From assembly GCA_011009095.1 (NCBI GenBank), contig VTPC01000907.1:41254-105253 (forward strand): a stretch of DNA of 64,000 nucleotides. Reading direction: 5' to 3'. The translations under genes were made by a program, and so were the position numbers. The notes beneath the pieces were generated by a model, which saw only the letters and a list, made by a program, of their open reading frames with translations, was not told the DNA's origin and made no database searches. The number at the start of each line of letters is the position of its first letter. The stretch's first letter is position 1. Shown here piece after piece: positions 37,162 to 49,848 of this stretch. This DNA comes from Ignelater luminosus. Its lineage: Eukaryota > Arthropoda > Insecta > Coleoptera > Elateridae.

Positions 37162-38655
37162 TTTGAAACGTACTATGGTTACTTTCAATATCAGAAAATT
37201 TAATTTGAACATATTATATCAATATTTATTTATTTATTCGAGCATTGCTTCTAATATAAACTGTATAGTATCACATCATCTACAAATAACTTGAAATTAA
37301 CTAATTTATTGACATTTTGTAACCACTCAACTAAATTGTCAAAAAATCTATCTTTACATGTTGCAAGCTATTATTGAGAATATATACGTTTCTTTCAATA
37401 TTTAACTTTAAACAAAGGAACACAAGAGTGTCATTGAATGCAAATGATTTTTTACCCACGAAAATAGCAGACTTCAAAATTATTGGTTGTGTGACGTCAC
37501 AAGACATGTGCAAAGTTAACGGGAAAGGCGTCACTTATGTAGTTTTTATTTGTCTGATGCTTTCAAATTATTCATTTAAGTACTAAATGTTTAGTTACAA
37601 AATAACGTCAGCTCTCAAGCCATTAGGAATGTTTGAACAAACTATCTGCATGATTGGACAAGCTGTTAAACAAGTACTATGTTATATCTTGATTGAGTAA
37701 TTTTATATGAATTATGTAAATTTGTTGGTAGGTGTAAGCATTTTTATAAATTCCTTGAAGACAATGGGGTTATCCAGTGAATTTCATATAACATTAAAAC
37801 CATTATTTAAAAATATGAGGTTAGTGTGATAACCAAAACATGCTTTAGACTAAAACAAAAATTTCTGCGAAGAAAAAAATTTCGAAGTTACAATATTTCA
37901 GAGAGGCAGTTCCAAAAATAGGGTAAAACATCGAATACTCTTACCCAATCAGAGTAGGAACTTTGCGATAGCGCGCTTTTAGTTTGCTGACTTGTACCAT
38001 TGCGAACGTACGCTGCGCGTGCGCTTTAACTGTTAATGTGGTTGTTGACAGCCTCTAATTGTTAACAGATGGTGCTACTAGTCCTATCGGTCCTGCTCTC
38101 TCTGCACTTGCGACAACAATGCCAATATTTCTATCACGTGTTTTAATAAATACATCATCTCCCTCTACCACATTTTAAAGCAAGATAGGTATAGGACCGC
38201 TAAATACTATATTGCCCTCTATCATCAAATGTTTGAACATTGCTAGAAAAAACCCCATTGAAATAAGTATTTTAGTCAATGTTGTCAATTTGGGCATTGG
38301 GATATGACAGTACTCAATAAACATGATGTTTTGATAATAAAATATAATATTCTTTTTATTACAGGACGAATTAAAAAACTAGAACTAATTATATACCTTA
38401 TTATTGTTCATTGATCTTCGTTATAATTTGTTATATAAGAATAATTGTGCTTAGTCTACTTCTGGCAACAATGCATTGGATAGCTTTAACTACAGGTTGT
38501 TGACGTATTTTACGTCATCGGACTAAACTTTGAAGCTCGACTTCCTGCTACTCCAGTTTTAAAATTTTTTGTTTTTGTATAAGATACATGCAAAATACGT
38601 ATGTTTATTCTAAGAAATTTTGTATCCTAAAACGATATTCTTTATGATTAAATTA
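37162..38655. other. Non-coding; possible 5' part of the hAT element
   Basis: No open frame is recognised. A GC-richer patch at about 37920-38240 precedes the hAT transposase remnant and may be its 5' untranslated end, but terminal repeats could not be defined. Confidence 0.3.
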
Positions 38656-38659
38656 AAAT

Positions 38660-40190
38660 AATATTATCCCAGATCCAGAACGAGTTTATCAACGTATTGA
38701 GCGATCAAATAAGGAAGAAAATCATTCAAGCGGTGAAAGAAGCCAAGTATTTCTGAATCGTTTTCGATAGCACGCCCGATGTTTTCCCCACAGACCAAAC
38801 TAGTCAAATTCTGCGCTATGTGAAAGTCGAAGGTTCCAAGGTAGCTGTGGTTGAGGTTTTTGTTGATTTCATCGAAACCAAAGGTAAAAACGCTGAACGG
38901 ATGGCGAAAATAATTTTGGAGAAGATCGACCAAGATGGACTCAACATTGAAAACTGTAAAGACCAAGCTTACGAAACGCTGCTGTTATGTTCGGAATATA
39001 CACTGGAATCCAAGCGAGAATTAAGACAGTTAACCCCAAGACCCAGTTTGTCGCATGCACTAACCATTCTTTGAACTTAGTAACGGTGTTCACGCCGCTT
39101 CCGTCACTTTGGAATCTGTTACCTTTTTCGGGACGGTGAAGAAAATATATTTGTTCTTCTCGTCATCAACCCATCGTTGGGACGTTTTGACTGCTGCTAC
39201 TGGCTAAGGGTTAAAATACCTGATTGAAACATGATGGAGCTGAAGACAAGAAACTGTCGAACTATTGTTGTTTTTTCAAGATCCTGGATGTTCTCGAAGA
39301 GCTAAGCATCGAAAGAACAGGAAATGCAGTCACTTGGTCGGATGCTAGGGTGTTGTTGCCACCAATGCAGTTGGTTTCTTTCTTTTGTTACCTCGGGTTT
39401 TGGTCTGAAGTCCTTTGAGAGATTAACGATGCTCAAGTTTACCTGCAGACCAAGCGGCTGGACATTCAACGGTGTGCGGCAAAAATTGGGACATTGAAGA
39501 TATTTTTAGTTGAACAGCGAAATGAGATAGTGGACCGCAGTTTCAACTACTCGGGACAGTTGTGCAAGAAACTTGGAATCCAAGTTCAGCCCCGTAAAAC
39601 AACTAAGAGAAAGCAGTTTTTCGGTAATGGATCGAAAGGTGCAAACTTGACCTACCGAGGAGAACTATGCCTGAAAGTGTTCGCATGTATAGACCGAATA
39701 ATCCGAAGAAGTTAGTTCAAGGTTTGAGCAATTGGAAGAGTTGGCAAAGAAATTCTCCGTGTTAGCCCCCGCAAACCTGTTTAATCCGGAAATACGTCTA
39801 CGATTTAGTTAATTTACCGGATGAAATCTAGAAGGTGGAATTAATTCCTGATCGAACGAAATCGTCTTCGAAACTTTGTCGACGCATCTCAGGACCACCA
39901 AAGATTCGTGCCGGAAGGACCACTGGAACAGTTTATTCAACGGTATAACCTTAATATCTCCGTCTCTAACCTGATGATACTGTTGCGATTTTTTTTGACA
40001 AACGGTATCAGTGTTGGGAAGTGCTTCTCTAAGTTAAAACTGATTAAGTCCTGAGGTCCACTATGAGCCAGCCGAAGTTGTCCAATCTGGCTGTATTGTG
40101 AGCAAGAACTTACAAACCAGATAGATTTCGAAGAAACGATAACCGAGTTTGCTGCTTTTAAAGCTAGGAAAGTTTGCTTTTAAGTTTCAA
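38660..40190 (+). pseudogene. hAT transposase remnant (ZMYM1/DUF4371-like)
   Basis: A broken hAT-superfamily transposase read across several frames. In order: an N-terminal helix ending AVKEAKYF, the first catalytic Asp region FDSTPDV…TSQILRYVKVEG (about 38750-38830), a long readable part at 38820-39074 (VVEVFVDFIETKGKNAERMA), the IKTVNP..QFVACTNHSLNL block (about 39010-39080), then AEDKKLSNYCCFFKILDVLE at 39224 and NDAQVYLQTKRLDIQRCAAK (about 39430-39490) and the ORF from 39494. Near the end, CFSKLKLIKS and LTNQIDFEETITEFAAFKAR (about 40010-40180) are the hAT dimerisation region. Frequent stops and frameshifts make it inactive. Related domains occur in vertebrate ZMYM-type proteins and in insect transposons; the insect element is the likely source. 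Confidence 0.72.
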
Positions 40191-41880
40191 GCATTGTAGT
40201 TTTATTTTTAAGTTTGTTCTTATTTGTTTATTTATATTTAGCATAGTTTGCTGTTTAAATTTTAATACAAATATCTAAATATAATCATAGCCTACAGTTG
40301 AATTACTTTTTTTATTAGATAATTACAACTTATAAACGTGGGTTAAACGTTTACTTTCAGTTTTTAAATTTTTAAATTCGAATTTTTATCTCCAACTTAT
40401 CAACATCTCTACAATAGCATGTCAGCTTACTTGAGCCTTTATCGCGTTCATTTTTTTTGGCATTGTGTTAGACTCATGTTTCTGGATTTTCTTTTGATGA
40501 TAACACGTTTGGCCTATTTATTCTTTTGCAAGACACATTTGGTTATTAATAAGGAAAGAACAAAAACGTAAATACACTGCTCGAGGAAGTAAAGACAACC
40601 CTTTTCTAATACCCCAGGCCAGCCTTGTTATTGTGAGGTGGCTGATCATCTAGACATCACGCGATTGCATGTTCATCGAAATAGAAAGTCAAGAAGAAGA
40701 AACGTATAGATTAGTCTGTAAAACAGAATTAATTGCCTTTTCAGACTTCCATCGTTTGTAGTAATTTTACAGATTGTTTCTGATTCAATATTGCTTTCAA
40801 TACCGAATCCTAGCCTCATATATTTGTCCATCGACAGGATGCGACATTACAATAATGATGGGTAATCAAAAGCTAATTTCTTGAAGAAACAACAGCTTAT
40901 AAAACTTTTGCTAGGATATCCCGAACCTACTACTGAGTTTACCAATGCAGAATTGAAGATTACTTTTGGTGTGTCACAATATACCCAGAAGGGTTCAATT
41001 TTGAATGTTGTCATTTTGTAATTTTCACCAAAAGGGAAGACGAAGCTCGACAATTTCTAACTTACCCATATCCGCAGTTGTATGGAGCATGGGGTATAGA
41101 ATTTGGACATTGGATTTACTTTTTGCTGAGAGATTTGAAAATAGATGTCATTAAAAGTGCCTGTCAGTATTTCTTGTGTAATTTATAGCAATACCTCTCA
41201 TTGCTCTCCTCTTGGGGCGCCAATTTCGTTACTAGATTCTATTTTTTTTATTTCTTGCATTGCAAACTTATGGTTTTTGCGGTTAAAACTTGCAGATTAT
41301 GACAATGATATACTTACTGTTTTTAATCTTCCAACTATTTGATTTTTATGAATTTATTGTAATAAATATTAGACTAAATAACTACCAAGAAGACCGTGAC
41401 CTAAATGCCAACATTCGAAATGAAAGCTAAATTTTTGGCTTAGACCAGACAGTGCACAACCTGTCATGTCATTTATACGTAGATGTCTACACTTCTTGCT
41501 TCTTTATGTATGAGGAAGATTCTTTACTATCCAGAGTACTAAAGCCCAAGAGGCCAGCTTGGCCTTTCAAATGTCTGGATTCAGACCAAAAATTTCCCAC
41601 GTTGACTAAATGAATATCTTGAGGACCACACTCACTTTACGTGTAATAACGACTTGAACTAATTGAAAAGTGGACTTACTTCACATATAATAAAAGTGTT
41701 AATAGTGTAGAGGTTTACAAAGTATTAATATTTAGACATTAAACATGTACCTTTCTTTAGCTTACAAAACCTATATAGTGCAACTCAAATAAGTGTTATA
41801 ACCTTACTATAACGTACTCTAGTAAACGGAAAGATACTTTTGTGTTTGTGTATTACGAAACCATGGATTGAACGACACTT
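40191..41880. other. Non-coding stretch
   Basis: No gene recognised; the short ORFs at 40847-41053 and 41145-41342 lack recognisable features. Confidence 0.4.
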
Positions 41881-42440
41881 TCCAATCCATTTTTTTCAAT
41901 GGTTCTTTTTTCCACTGGTTTTTTCTAATGGCTTTTTTCCATAAGTCTTTTTTTTTTCAATTTATTTTTCCACTGATTTCTTTGTAATAGTTTTTTTCCT
42001 AACGACTTTTTTCCAAAAGTCCTTTTTTCCAAAAAATTTTTCCAATATTAAACTAACCTAACCTACGGAATCAACATGAAGTTGTGTTACATCATTTTTC
42101 AAGGACCAACAACCTGTCCGAAGGTTAGCACAACAGATTTTAAGTGGTCGTGGGGATGAATCGCCCGAGTTTATACTTCAAAAAGAACGATATACAGAAG
42201 CGATGATCTGCGAACTTGATATAGGCGCTGTATCAAAAAATCAAGAAATCGGGAGGGAATAAAAATCGAGGAAAGAATCTATGGTGTAGTTTCTAAATTT
42301 GTTGATACTATCAGTATAATTTTTGGTGTACTTTTAAAAATAAATGTTAAAATTCCAAAATAAAGTTATTACATTTTCGTTTTATTGGGAAAAAAATATT
42401 AGCGGTAAAAATTGTTAGTGGAAAAATATATTATTGGAAA
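41881..42440. repeat. Inverted arrays of TTTTTTCCA / TGGAAAAAA motifs
   Basis: At 41881-42050 about ten imperfect units of the form TTTTTTCCA plus a few variable bases follow each other. At 42385-42440 the complementary form (TGGGAAAAAA, AGTGGAAAAA, TTGGAAAAAA) appears. Inverted subterminal arrays around a unique core suggest a non-autonomous element of about 560 bp. The core has a 50-odd codon open frame of unknown origin (near 42095-42260). Confidence 0.5.
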
Positions 42441-43779
42441 AAATGACCCCTACGGAAACGATGTACTTTATGAGGAAGTTGAATTGTGTAATACGTTCAC
42501 AAATGAGATTACGTCACTATTTGTGTCGATCATGACGAATGCGTACACTCGAAAGCATATTCTAATACAGATGAAGATTTTTGTCTCCAAGATTTCCCTT
42601 CTTAGCTTATGAAATAATTAAAATTCGCAGTTGATTGAGCTACGAATTTGTCTTTGAAACCAAAATACTTCCAGCAGGCATGCTATAGTCAGTGTAATAA
42701 TTTACTGTTTTTCCAACTTTTCTGCTGAGTGTAACTTTTTGACTTACTCTCCTTCTTCTGAAGAAAATTTAAATCAAAAAGAGCATTAAATAAGTTTCAC
42801 TGTAATGATTCTATAAATCAAGTGTTCATTTAATTTAACTTCATGTTTTTGTGTTTTATGCTAATTTGTGTTTCGACTAGCTGGTTTTTAAAGGTTTACA
42901 ATTTCGTTATTGAAAATTAAAAAAATCTATTAAGGTTATTTGAAATTGTTAAAACTAGTTTCAATCATACAGGATTTCTTAAAAGGATTCATTTACTTCT
43001 GTGGAGATTTTAACAAAAATCTTTACTTTCTTATTTTTACAAAGATAAAGTAATCGTTAGTGTTTTAACAGTATCTAACTAAGATTTTAAATAAATCATT
43101 TTTCGGTTACTGTAGTATTGTTTAAGGGCCGTAATGCACGTATCTCACGTTAAATATGTATTATTACAATCGTCACTATGTACGTTATGCCTCGCTAGTT
43201 CACAAACTCATTAGTAATCTAATCGAAGACTTCCATAACTAAAGTCACCGATAGAACGACATCGTTCAGGATTAGAACACATCATATTGATATAAAATGG
43301 AGATTAGAAGAACGCCGTAACTCCAACGATCAATATATAAATTACTCGAGAAGTTTATAAGAGTTTTTCTTCTCACTTGTCGACACGTCGAGTTACCGTG
43401 AAACTTTTTTTAGTTTCTTTTTAAGAAGCTTCTTATAAAGATGAATGAAATATTGAGTTTATTGTTTCAATCCCTGAAAATATTACATAAAAAAATCGTT
43501 TCTCTTTAGGTATTCTTAAGACATAATATAGATAAATTAAAAATTTTTCTCCACAAACTTATTCTTTTTTAAACTCCTATTTTTCTGCTCTCCAGTTAAT
43601 CTATAATCCATTATCATATTATTTTCTAATTTAGGTATATGACAAAGTCCTTCAAATTAAAAGTAAAATTACTGTTACTGCGCAAGCAATGGATTAGATA
43701 CCTATATTTATATCCATACTTGAATAATTGGTCTTGGGTCATCATTACTTCCGAGGGGATAACCACTAGACAAAATGGC
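42441..43779. other. Non-coding AT-rich stretch
   Basis: Nothing recognised apart from chance ORFs. Confidence 0.4.
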
Positions 43780-43920
43780 GTACAAATATATCCAAAAGGC
43801 AAATTATATCCACAATATCCATACATATCCAAATACATTCGTACATATCTAACTATATCTACTATATATCCAAATATATCCAAAATATCCAGTATATCCA
43901 AATACATTCCAACATCAAAT
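43780..43920. repeat. Degenerate short tandem repeat (TATCCAAATA type)
   Basis: About 140 bp built from variants of ATATCCA, ATATCCAAATA and CATATCTA in uneven register. It explains the Tyr/Ile/Asp-rich ORFs on both strands here (43626-43937 and 43639-44046), which I do not consider genes. Confidence 0.65.
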
Positions 43921-45016
43921 TTTATAACAGTAATCAAATATTGGCTCGAACATTCTCAACATAAGCAGTATTGTATAGGTTATAGGTTCAAATATGAAGC
44001 TAAACAAAAAAAAGTCAGAAAATTATTTCCAGGAATTTATCAATAGTTTCTTTCAAAGATCAATAAATTAAGTATTTTGGTTTTAAACGGGCTACAGCTA
44101 TTTCCACTAGTGGTTACCCCCTCGATTACTTCATCATTTAACGGTGTGGAATTTCGGCCGCTTCAGCACTGCTTCAGTTAGAGTCTTTTTAGGATAAGTT
44201 TAAAGTGACGTCATACAATGACGTAATGCGGAGTTGTCGAATTAGATTTCTATTAGATTCTATCATTTCGTCTGCACAACAGATTTAACCTATTGATAGA
44301 TCTAAGTTACTGTCATTTTAAACTTAATGTAAAAGAACTGCGGTTTATATTTTGAATTACATACTGTAAATTAATTCAGATTTATCAACAATGGATTAAA
44401 TCTACTCTGCAGACAAAGGGATAGAATCTAGTAAATTTTCCATACGTAATGTTAGTGATGAACCGTTTTGTTGCCAATAACTTCTTTCTGTCACTTTGAA
44501 GTTTGAAAGTTAATTAATAATTACTTATAGTTTACGTTCCGAGTTTCAATTGAGGTGAGGACGTACGCGAAATGTATACATTGGGAGTAAAATGAATGTA
44601 TCTATCTCAGTCTTATCTATGTAAACCATATTCTTCATCATTTATTAATTGTATCATTGCATTCATTACAATTAAAATAAATTATAAATTAATAAAAAAT
44701 GAGAAATATGATTTGTAATTGATAAGAAAGGTACAATTACAGTTCAATTTGAGGTTACGCTTAGAATGTAATTACCATAAAAAGACTACATTATCGGAAT
44801 TACTTTCGATTTCTATGGTTGGATAAAAGAACAGCGTATAAACGAAACCCTACCCACTGACCGTAATAAATCCGTTTATTTTATTATTGAATTCCAGATT
44901 TTTAGCCTACTGTTTAAGCAAATCAATACATGTTGTGTGTCCACATCTGTACTCATCTTTTAAAAAAGAATATTTTTATTAAATTGCAGTGTTCAAAAGT
45001 TTTTCGACACATGGGT
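43921..45016. other. Non-coding stretch left of the mariner-type element
   Basis: No gene recognised. A short patch near 44150-44230 is GC-richer. Confidence 0.35.
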
Positions 45017-46400
45017 ATACAGGGTGATTCTGAAATAAAGGGTATCCTCTTAAAGGTGGATAGCGGTGTGATAGTACATACATTTGCGATAAAAAAGGTA
45101 GGTAAAAATTGCATAGTTTCCGAGAAAAAGACTTGAAATTTAATCGCTAAGCCAAGCCGGTCCTGCTCTCATACTTTTACTTAAGTAAAAATCGATAGGG
45201 GTTGACTGACCCTCCTTGTTATTGGCAGGTAGCTATTTACATATGTAAGGGTCGGAACATGTCACAATCAGTCAGTCTTTGACTTTCCTGAGAGTGACAA
45301 GGTGTGAAAAAATTTAAAGTGAGCGAGATGTTTTCCACTCAAGAGTTGGCAGACATAACTAATGTATGGAGAATGTCATTATAATGTAGAAGCGACAAAA
45401 CGACTGTACGCCGATCGTTTTCTACAACGAAGACAGCCTTCGCGGAATACAATACTGCAAACGATACAACGACTTCGTGATACAGGTAGCACCGTCGCAA
45501 CATATGAAGGCCGTGGACAAGAACGAGCACCACACTTTCTTCAAGCGGAAGAAGATGTATTAGATATGATTAATGAAGATCCTACAATAAGTACCCGCGG
45601 TATCGCATGCGACGTGAACGTTTCCCAAGCAACAGCGCATCGAATATTAAAGTCGTACTTATTACATCCCTATCACGTACAACGGGTTCAGCATTTAACT
45701 GAAAATGACTTTGCACCGAGACGAACATTTTGTAAGTGGTTTCAACAAAAAAAAATGCAACAACAGGAATTTGTAGAGAAAGTACTGTTTACGGATGAGT
45801 GTTGTTTTACGCGAGACGGTATCTTAAATTTTCATAACGTACATTATTGGAATGACGCTAATCCTCACCTGATTAGGGGAAATAAATTTCAATGGCGGTT
45901 TTCTATTAATGTGTGGTGTGGCATTTTAGGAGACACATTGTTTGGACCATTTATTTTACCACAGCGGTTAAACGGAGACACGTATCTGGAATTTCTAGAA
46001 AACAGGTTGCCAGATATGTTAGATGATACACCTCTAGAAACTCGTAGGCATATTTATTACATGCATGATGGAGCCCCTCCGCATACTAGCGTACGTGTGC
46101 AGGGCTATTTGAACGAAATGTTTCCCCATCGGTGGATTGGTCGCAATGGTCCCGTACGCTGGCCTGCTCGTAGCCCTGACATAAATCCTCTGGACTACTT
46201 CTTGTGGGGTCTCATGAAGTCTGTTGTATATCGCACGGAAGTCGAAAACGCTGAAGACCTTCAACAACGCATTTTAGCAGCAGCCGCAGAAATTCGCAAT
46301 ACAGCTGGAATATTTACTCCTGTGCGTAACAGTTTTCACCGACGCATAGAGGCTTGTCTTCAGGTCAACGGTGGTCATTTTCAACATTTGTTGTAATATT
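45017..46400 (+). mobile_element. Tc1/mariner-superfamily transposon, right end undefined
   Basis: The transposase ORF is preceded by TATACAGGGTGATTCTGAA at about 45014, a typical outer end with TA before it. The complementary right terminus was not found in the next 600 bp, so the element may be truncated on the right or its end diverged. Confidence 0.5.
45330..46396 (+). CDS. Tc1/mariner-superfamily transposase (DUF4817-type N-terminus), nearly intact
   Basis: A cut-and-paste DDD transposase. The ORF from ATG 45362 to TAA 46396 gives 344 aa without interruption: helix-turn-helix segment (about residues 1-50), a second DNA-binding part with EDPTISTRGIACDVNVSQAT (about 72-91), LHPYHVQRVQHL, then the catalytic core with LFTDECCFTRDG (Asp145), YYMHDGAPPHTS (Asp236) and RSPDINPLDYFLWG (Asp273). 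The last two Asp have 36 residues between them, unlike the DD34D of classical mariner. The probable true start is an ATG at 45330 (MFSTQELADI), which is out of frame by one base with the main ORF, so this copy has either lost its first ten residues or carries one frameshift. Little other decay is visible; it is the youngest autonomous-type copy here. Confidence 0.85.
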
Positions 46401-47673
46401 TTGGTAACTTGCCCGTCTTTCGAGTAATAAGGTGATAACATGAATGCGTAAACGTCGCGATACTCTGTTTAGTCTTTACAAGAAAACGAAAGAAGATCGA
46501 ATTATGAATTATGGCCCTTTTTCGTGCGGTTTTGAATGAGATTCGCATTTCTGACATTAACAAAAGAAGCTATATTTTCGCGTTAAATAGGCTGCGGTCA
46601 GCGACCTTCATTTTACTATTGAAATATGTTTTTAGAAAAAGAAATTGGAAGTACCTAGTTGTTAGGGTAAAGCCAGTGCCTTTGAAAGAAGCAGATACCA
46701 AATATTTAATCTCCAAGAAAACGTTTTGACGAGAAACCTTTTTATAATTCTCGCTTTTTTGGATTAAGAAGTAAACATGGTGGGTGGTAAAATAAAGTTG
46801 CTGTACTTGCTTAGTTGACAGACTTACTATTTACTACTCGCTCGAGATAAAAGAAGGCGATAGCTTATGTTAAAGGGAACCGCTATTTCGCCGAAAGCAT
46901 GGTAAACACACCAAACCTTTCTCGCACTTTAAACGCTTATAATAGTTTTTCTGGTTTCTACAATGCCATAAATAACCTATGGACACGTTTATAACATTTA
47001 CTTTTTGATCTGTAAACGGAAAAATATTAAAATTGTACTGTTAGTGACTTTTTTCTGTAAAATTCCGAAGAACCAAAAATTTCAATAAGCATTATGCTAC
47101 ATAAATAAAAATTGGTTGATTTTATGGAATTGAGTTAAATACAGAAGCGATAATTAGTAGTATCTTTCATAATGTTTTCTATTCAAATGACTAAATAATA
47201 ATAAGGGATTAAAATGTTGCTTGCGAGACTGGAGTCTAATTGCTCGTGACATAAATTATGCTATTATCTTTTTACTGTCTTAATACATTTCAATAACCCT
47301 GTTAAACATCACAATTTCTTTGATCTCCTCAACTTCAGATTTAAGAAGGGAAAGTTGAAAATGTCCAGGGGGTAGCTTATGATGGCATTTATTGTTCGTT
47401 GTGCTACTACACCTGCGTTAGTTCAAGGAAAATAGGCATGTCTGGCAAATTTTCATTCTTGCACTACAATGGTTTTACAACAACCGTAAATCTCCTTAAC
47501 TTTCACTTTTTACTCCGAAGGCGAGAATACAAAGAACACTTTCCTTTTTCTAACCAGAGGCGGCTTTAATATTTCGGAAAATTGTGAAAATTTTCAACTT
47601 TCACGGAGCCACTTCGTTTCTTCATTTTTTTGTCTTCTTTTAGCCTCACTTATCACCTATTAAAAGGTATGTA
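46401..47673. other. Non-coding stretch
   Basis: No gene recognised; includes the presumed 3' end of the mariner-type element. Confidence 0.35.
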
Positions 47674-48047
47674 CAGCGTTCACGATGTTTCTGGGTCGTA
47701 CATGGCTGTGGAAGAATGACAGTTTGAGTATTGTAAACTGTTTATCTATTAACTCGGCTTGTAAAATTTGATTGACGCTTAATGTGCTTTGAGGTTATGA
47801 TTTTATAACAGTTTAACTTCACGCTGTTGTCTTTTTTTGTAACTCTGTAAATATAAGAAAAACTTGATTTCTTTTTAACAATACAAAACTAATCGGTACT
47901 AAACGTGTATGCAAAATTTTTGATCGTGCAACAGCAGAAGATACAGCCGCAGGTACGACAATTTTCAAAAAAACAAAAGAAAACACTTCCAACCTAACAA
48001 AATGAAAGCATGGCCTGTTACGACCCAGAAACATCGTGAACGGAGGA
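47674..48047. mobile_element. MITE, TGTTTCTGGGTC family, copy 2
   Basis: Left CAGCGTTCACGATGTTTCTG with GGTCGTA following; right arm is its inverted form (TACGACCC … CGTGAACGGAGGA). The shared core ATGTTTCTGGGTC and the following TGGCT.TGGAA match copy 1 at 24581. About 375 bp, non-coding. Confidence 0.75.
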
Positions 48048-48244
48048 TACATAGGGAAATTTTCAAGAGCACAATATAAATGTTGCATAAATCTAAATTT
48101 CTTAAAAATAGGATTTTTATTGTTTTGGATAGAATTCCACCTCTTTTATAGGTATCTACTTAAAAATTCACCAATATCGTCATTTGATGGCTAAGAAAGA
48201 TCTTTGAAATTGACTGTTTTAATTTACAGGCTGTACGCTTAAAT

Positions 48245-48815
48245 TCATTTTTTTTGCCTCTGCCGTAGAATTCTAGATTTTGGACTTATGCAGATTTTAT
48301 ATTGTTTATTGGAAATAATGTTACATTTCTTGGCAGCTACTTCAAATGCAGCTTCTTCAATTGTGTCATTCTCTGAACTATCTGTAGCTATCATACTTCT
48401 TCCAGATTTTCTTTTTCTGGTAGAGCTCTTCCTAGGGCCAGCTTTTGGATAACCTTTATGAAAAGATACATCCATTTTAGTTTTTATTTTGTTCATATCT
48501 CTACTGTTTGAAAGATACAAAGAGAAATCAAACAAACTCAATGATGGTTCTTTAGTTAATTACATGGTTGATGTCAATGAAACAGTATGGCTGTTGATTT
48601 CTCAGCTAGTTTAAGTTTGCTTGCATCAGGGTTGGGTCTTAGTCACAAGACTACTTAGAAAGTCTGCTTCAGTAAATAAATGACAGTTAAAAGGGAAAAT
48701 CGCTGTTTTGTTAAATTCATTGATGATTGTAGTTGGAATCATGACATTCCGATGAGCTTGATAGACACAACCAGCAACGTCATACATAACAGGATCTGGA
48801 AAAGTCCTGGCACGG
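48245..48815 (-). pseudogene. Tigger/pogo (DDE_1) transposase, C-terminal fragment
   Basis: On the minus strand from about 48815 leftwards: DPVMYDVAGCVYQAHRNVMI then INEFNKTAIFPFNCHLFTEA and DFLSSLVTK. This is the conserved tail of Tigger/pogo transposases (…A…AMTP.NI..GFRKTGI.P.N…VFT..DF…). After a TGA and frame change comes the ORF 48541-48245 with YPKAGPRKSSTRKRKSGRSM and IATDSSEND, the basic linker seen in the same proteins. The catalytic DDE core and the CENP-B-like DNA-binding domain are absent. A broken fragment. Confidence 0.65.
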
Positions 48816-48843
48816 CCTCGTAATTTCTAAGCGGAAAGATATA

Positions 48844-49200
48844 CAATGTGTCTAAAATTCGAGGCTCTCGAGGGATCTCGTAAAGAGTAAGAGATACTAA
48901 GTCGGTTGAAAGGGATAGAAGTTCCCGAGTCGAAGTGTTCTTGTATTCTTTTTAAAATGCATAGTCTACTTAAAGGAATGAAAATACAAAAAATATGCGA
49001 TGGAAGAAGTTTTAGGCACAATCGAGCTCTATCGAATTACAATGACTGTGCGGTAGTCACTTATTTTGTTTTTGAGATATCGCACAAACTTGAATTTTTT
49101 TAAATAGAACGCATGTTTGATTTTCATTTCACTAAATAGATTATTTTACGCAGTTTTCGGTGATATAAGGGTTGATATACTTATTTTCAAATTTAAACGA
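48844..49200 (+). mobile_element. Diverged copy of the TA-flanked foldback MITE
   Basis: TA|CAATGTGTCTAAAATTCGAGGC, followed by GGGATCTCG, AGAGATACTAAGTCGGTTGA and later GAACGC.T..TTGATTTTCAT and TTTTC.GTGATA, all in the order seen at 23091 and 31158. Heavily diverged; right end not found. Confidence 0.6.
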
Positions 49201-49848
49201 AATATTAAAGAAAAACCTACTTATCTAGATTTTCGAATGATAGGCCGTGGGTAATCAACGACAAAAACAAAAGACGCGCGAAGCACATTAAAGTTATGTG
49301 TTTTATTTAATGAGCAAGACGGATTTTTGGCAATCTGGCGGATGAAATTTTGCAAATGAATGGACATCCTTGAGCATAGGGAGGGGCGTACCTTTCTGGC
49401 GTTTCGAAATTTGTATTATACAAACTTTCAATAATACGCAACCAAATTTTCAAGTCTTAATATGCATTTTGAGCATATTTTTACAGTTTTTTAAAAATCG
49501 AAAAAATTGTGAAAAGAGTGAACTTTTTTGCATAAAATGTTAATTAAAGAAACAAAGACACCACACTGATCTTTCTGGCGTTTTCATTTTAGGAATTAGG
49601 ATTAAAAAAAAAAACTGATAAAGTGGCGCAAGTTTCAAGTGGTTAGGATTGGGTACGGCAAGTGACATTTTCCGTTTACGGCTGTTTGGGTTTTACATAG
49701 AACAGCCTATGTGTAGCGTTCTGAAGTTTTCACCAAAGTACTTGTATTTCGTCACTTTACGAAAATTTATAAACGCCAGATAGTTAGGATTCATGGAAAA
49801 ACTAGACTTTTTCATGACCACACCTAGCTCGTTGAAATCTTCACCAGA
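49201..49848. other. Non-coding repeat-like sequence
   Basis: Phrases such as CTTTCTGGCGTTT and GCCA.A.AGTTAGGATTCA recur (49398, 49575, 49779 inverted and 50052 region), suggesting an old non-coding transposon, later hit by the MITE at 49849. Confidence 0.35.

Noticed and set aside
43626-44046. Overlapping ORFs of 103 and 135 codons on both strands
   Set aside because: Both are explained by a degenerate TATCCA tandem repeat, giving low-complexity Tyr/Ile/Asp proteins.
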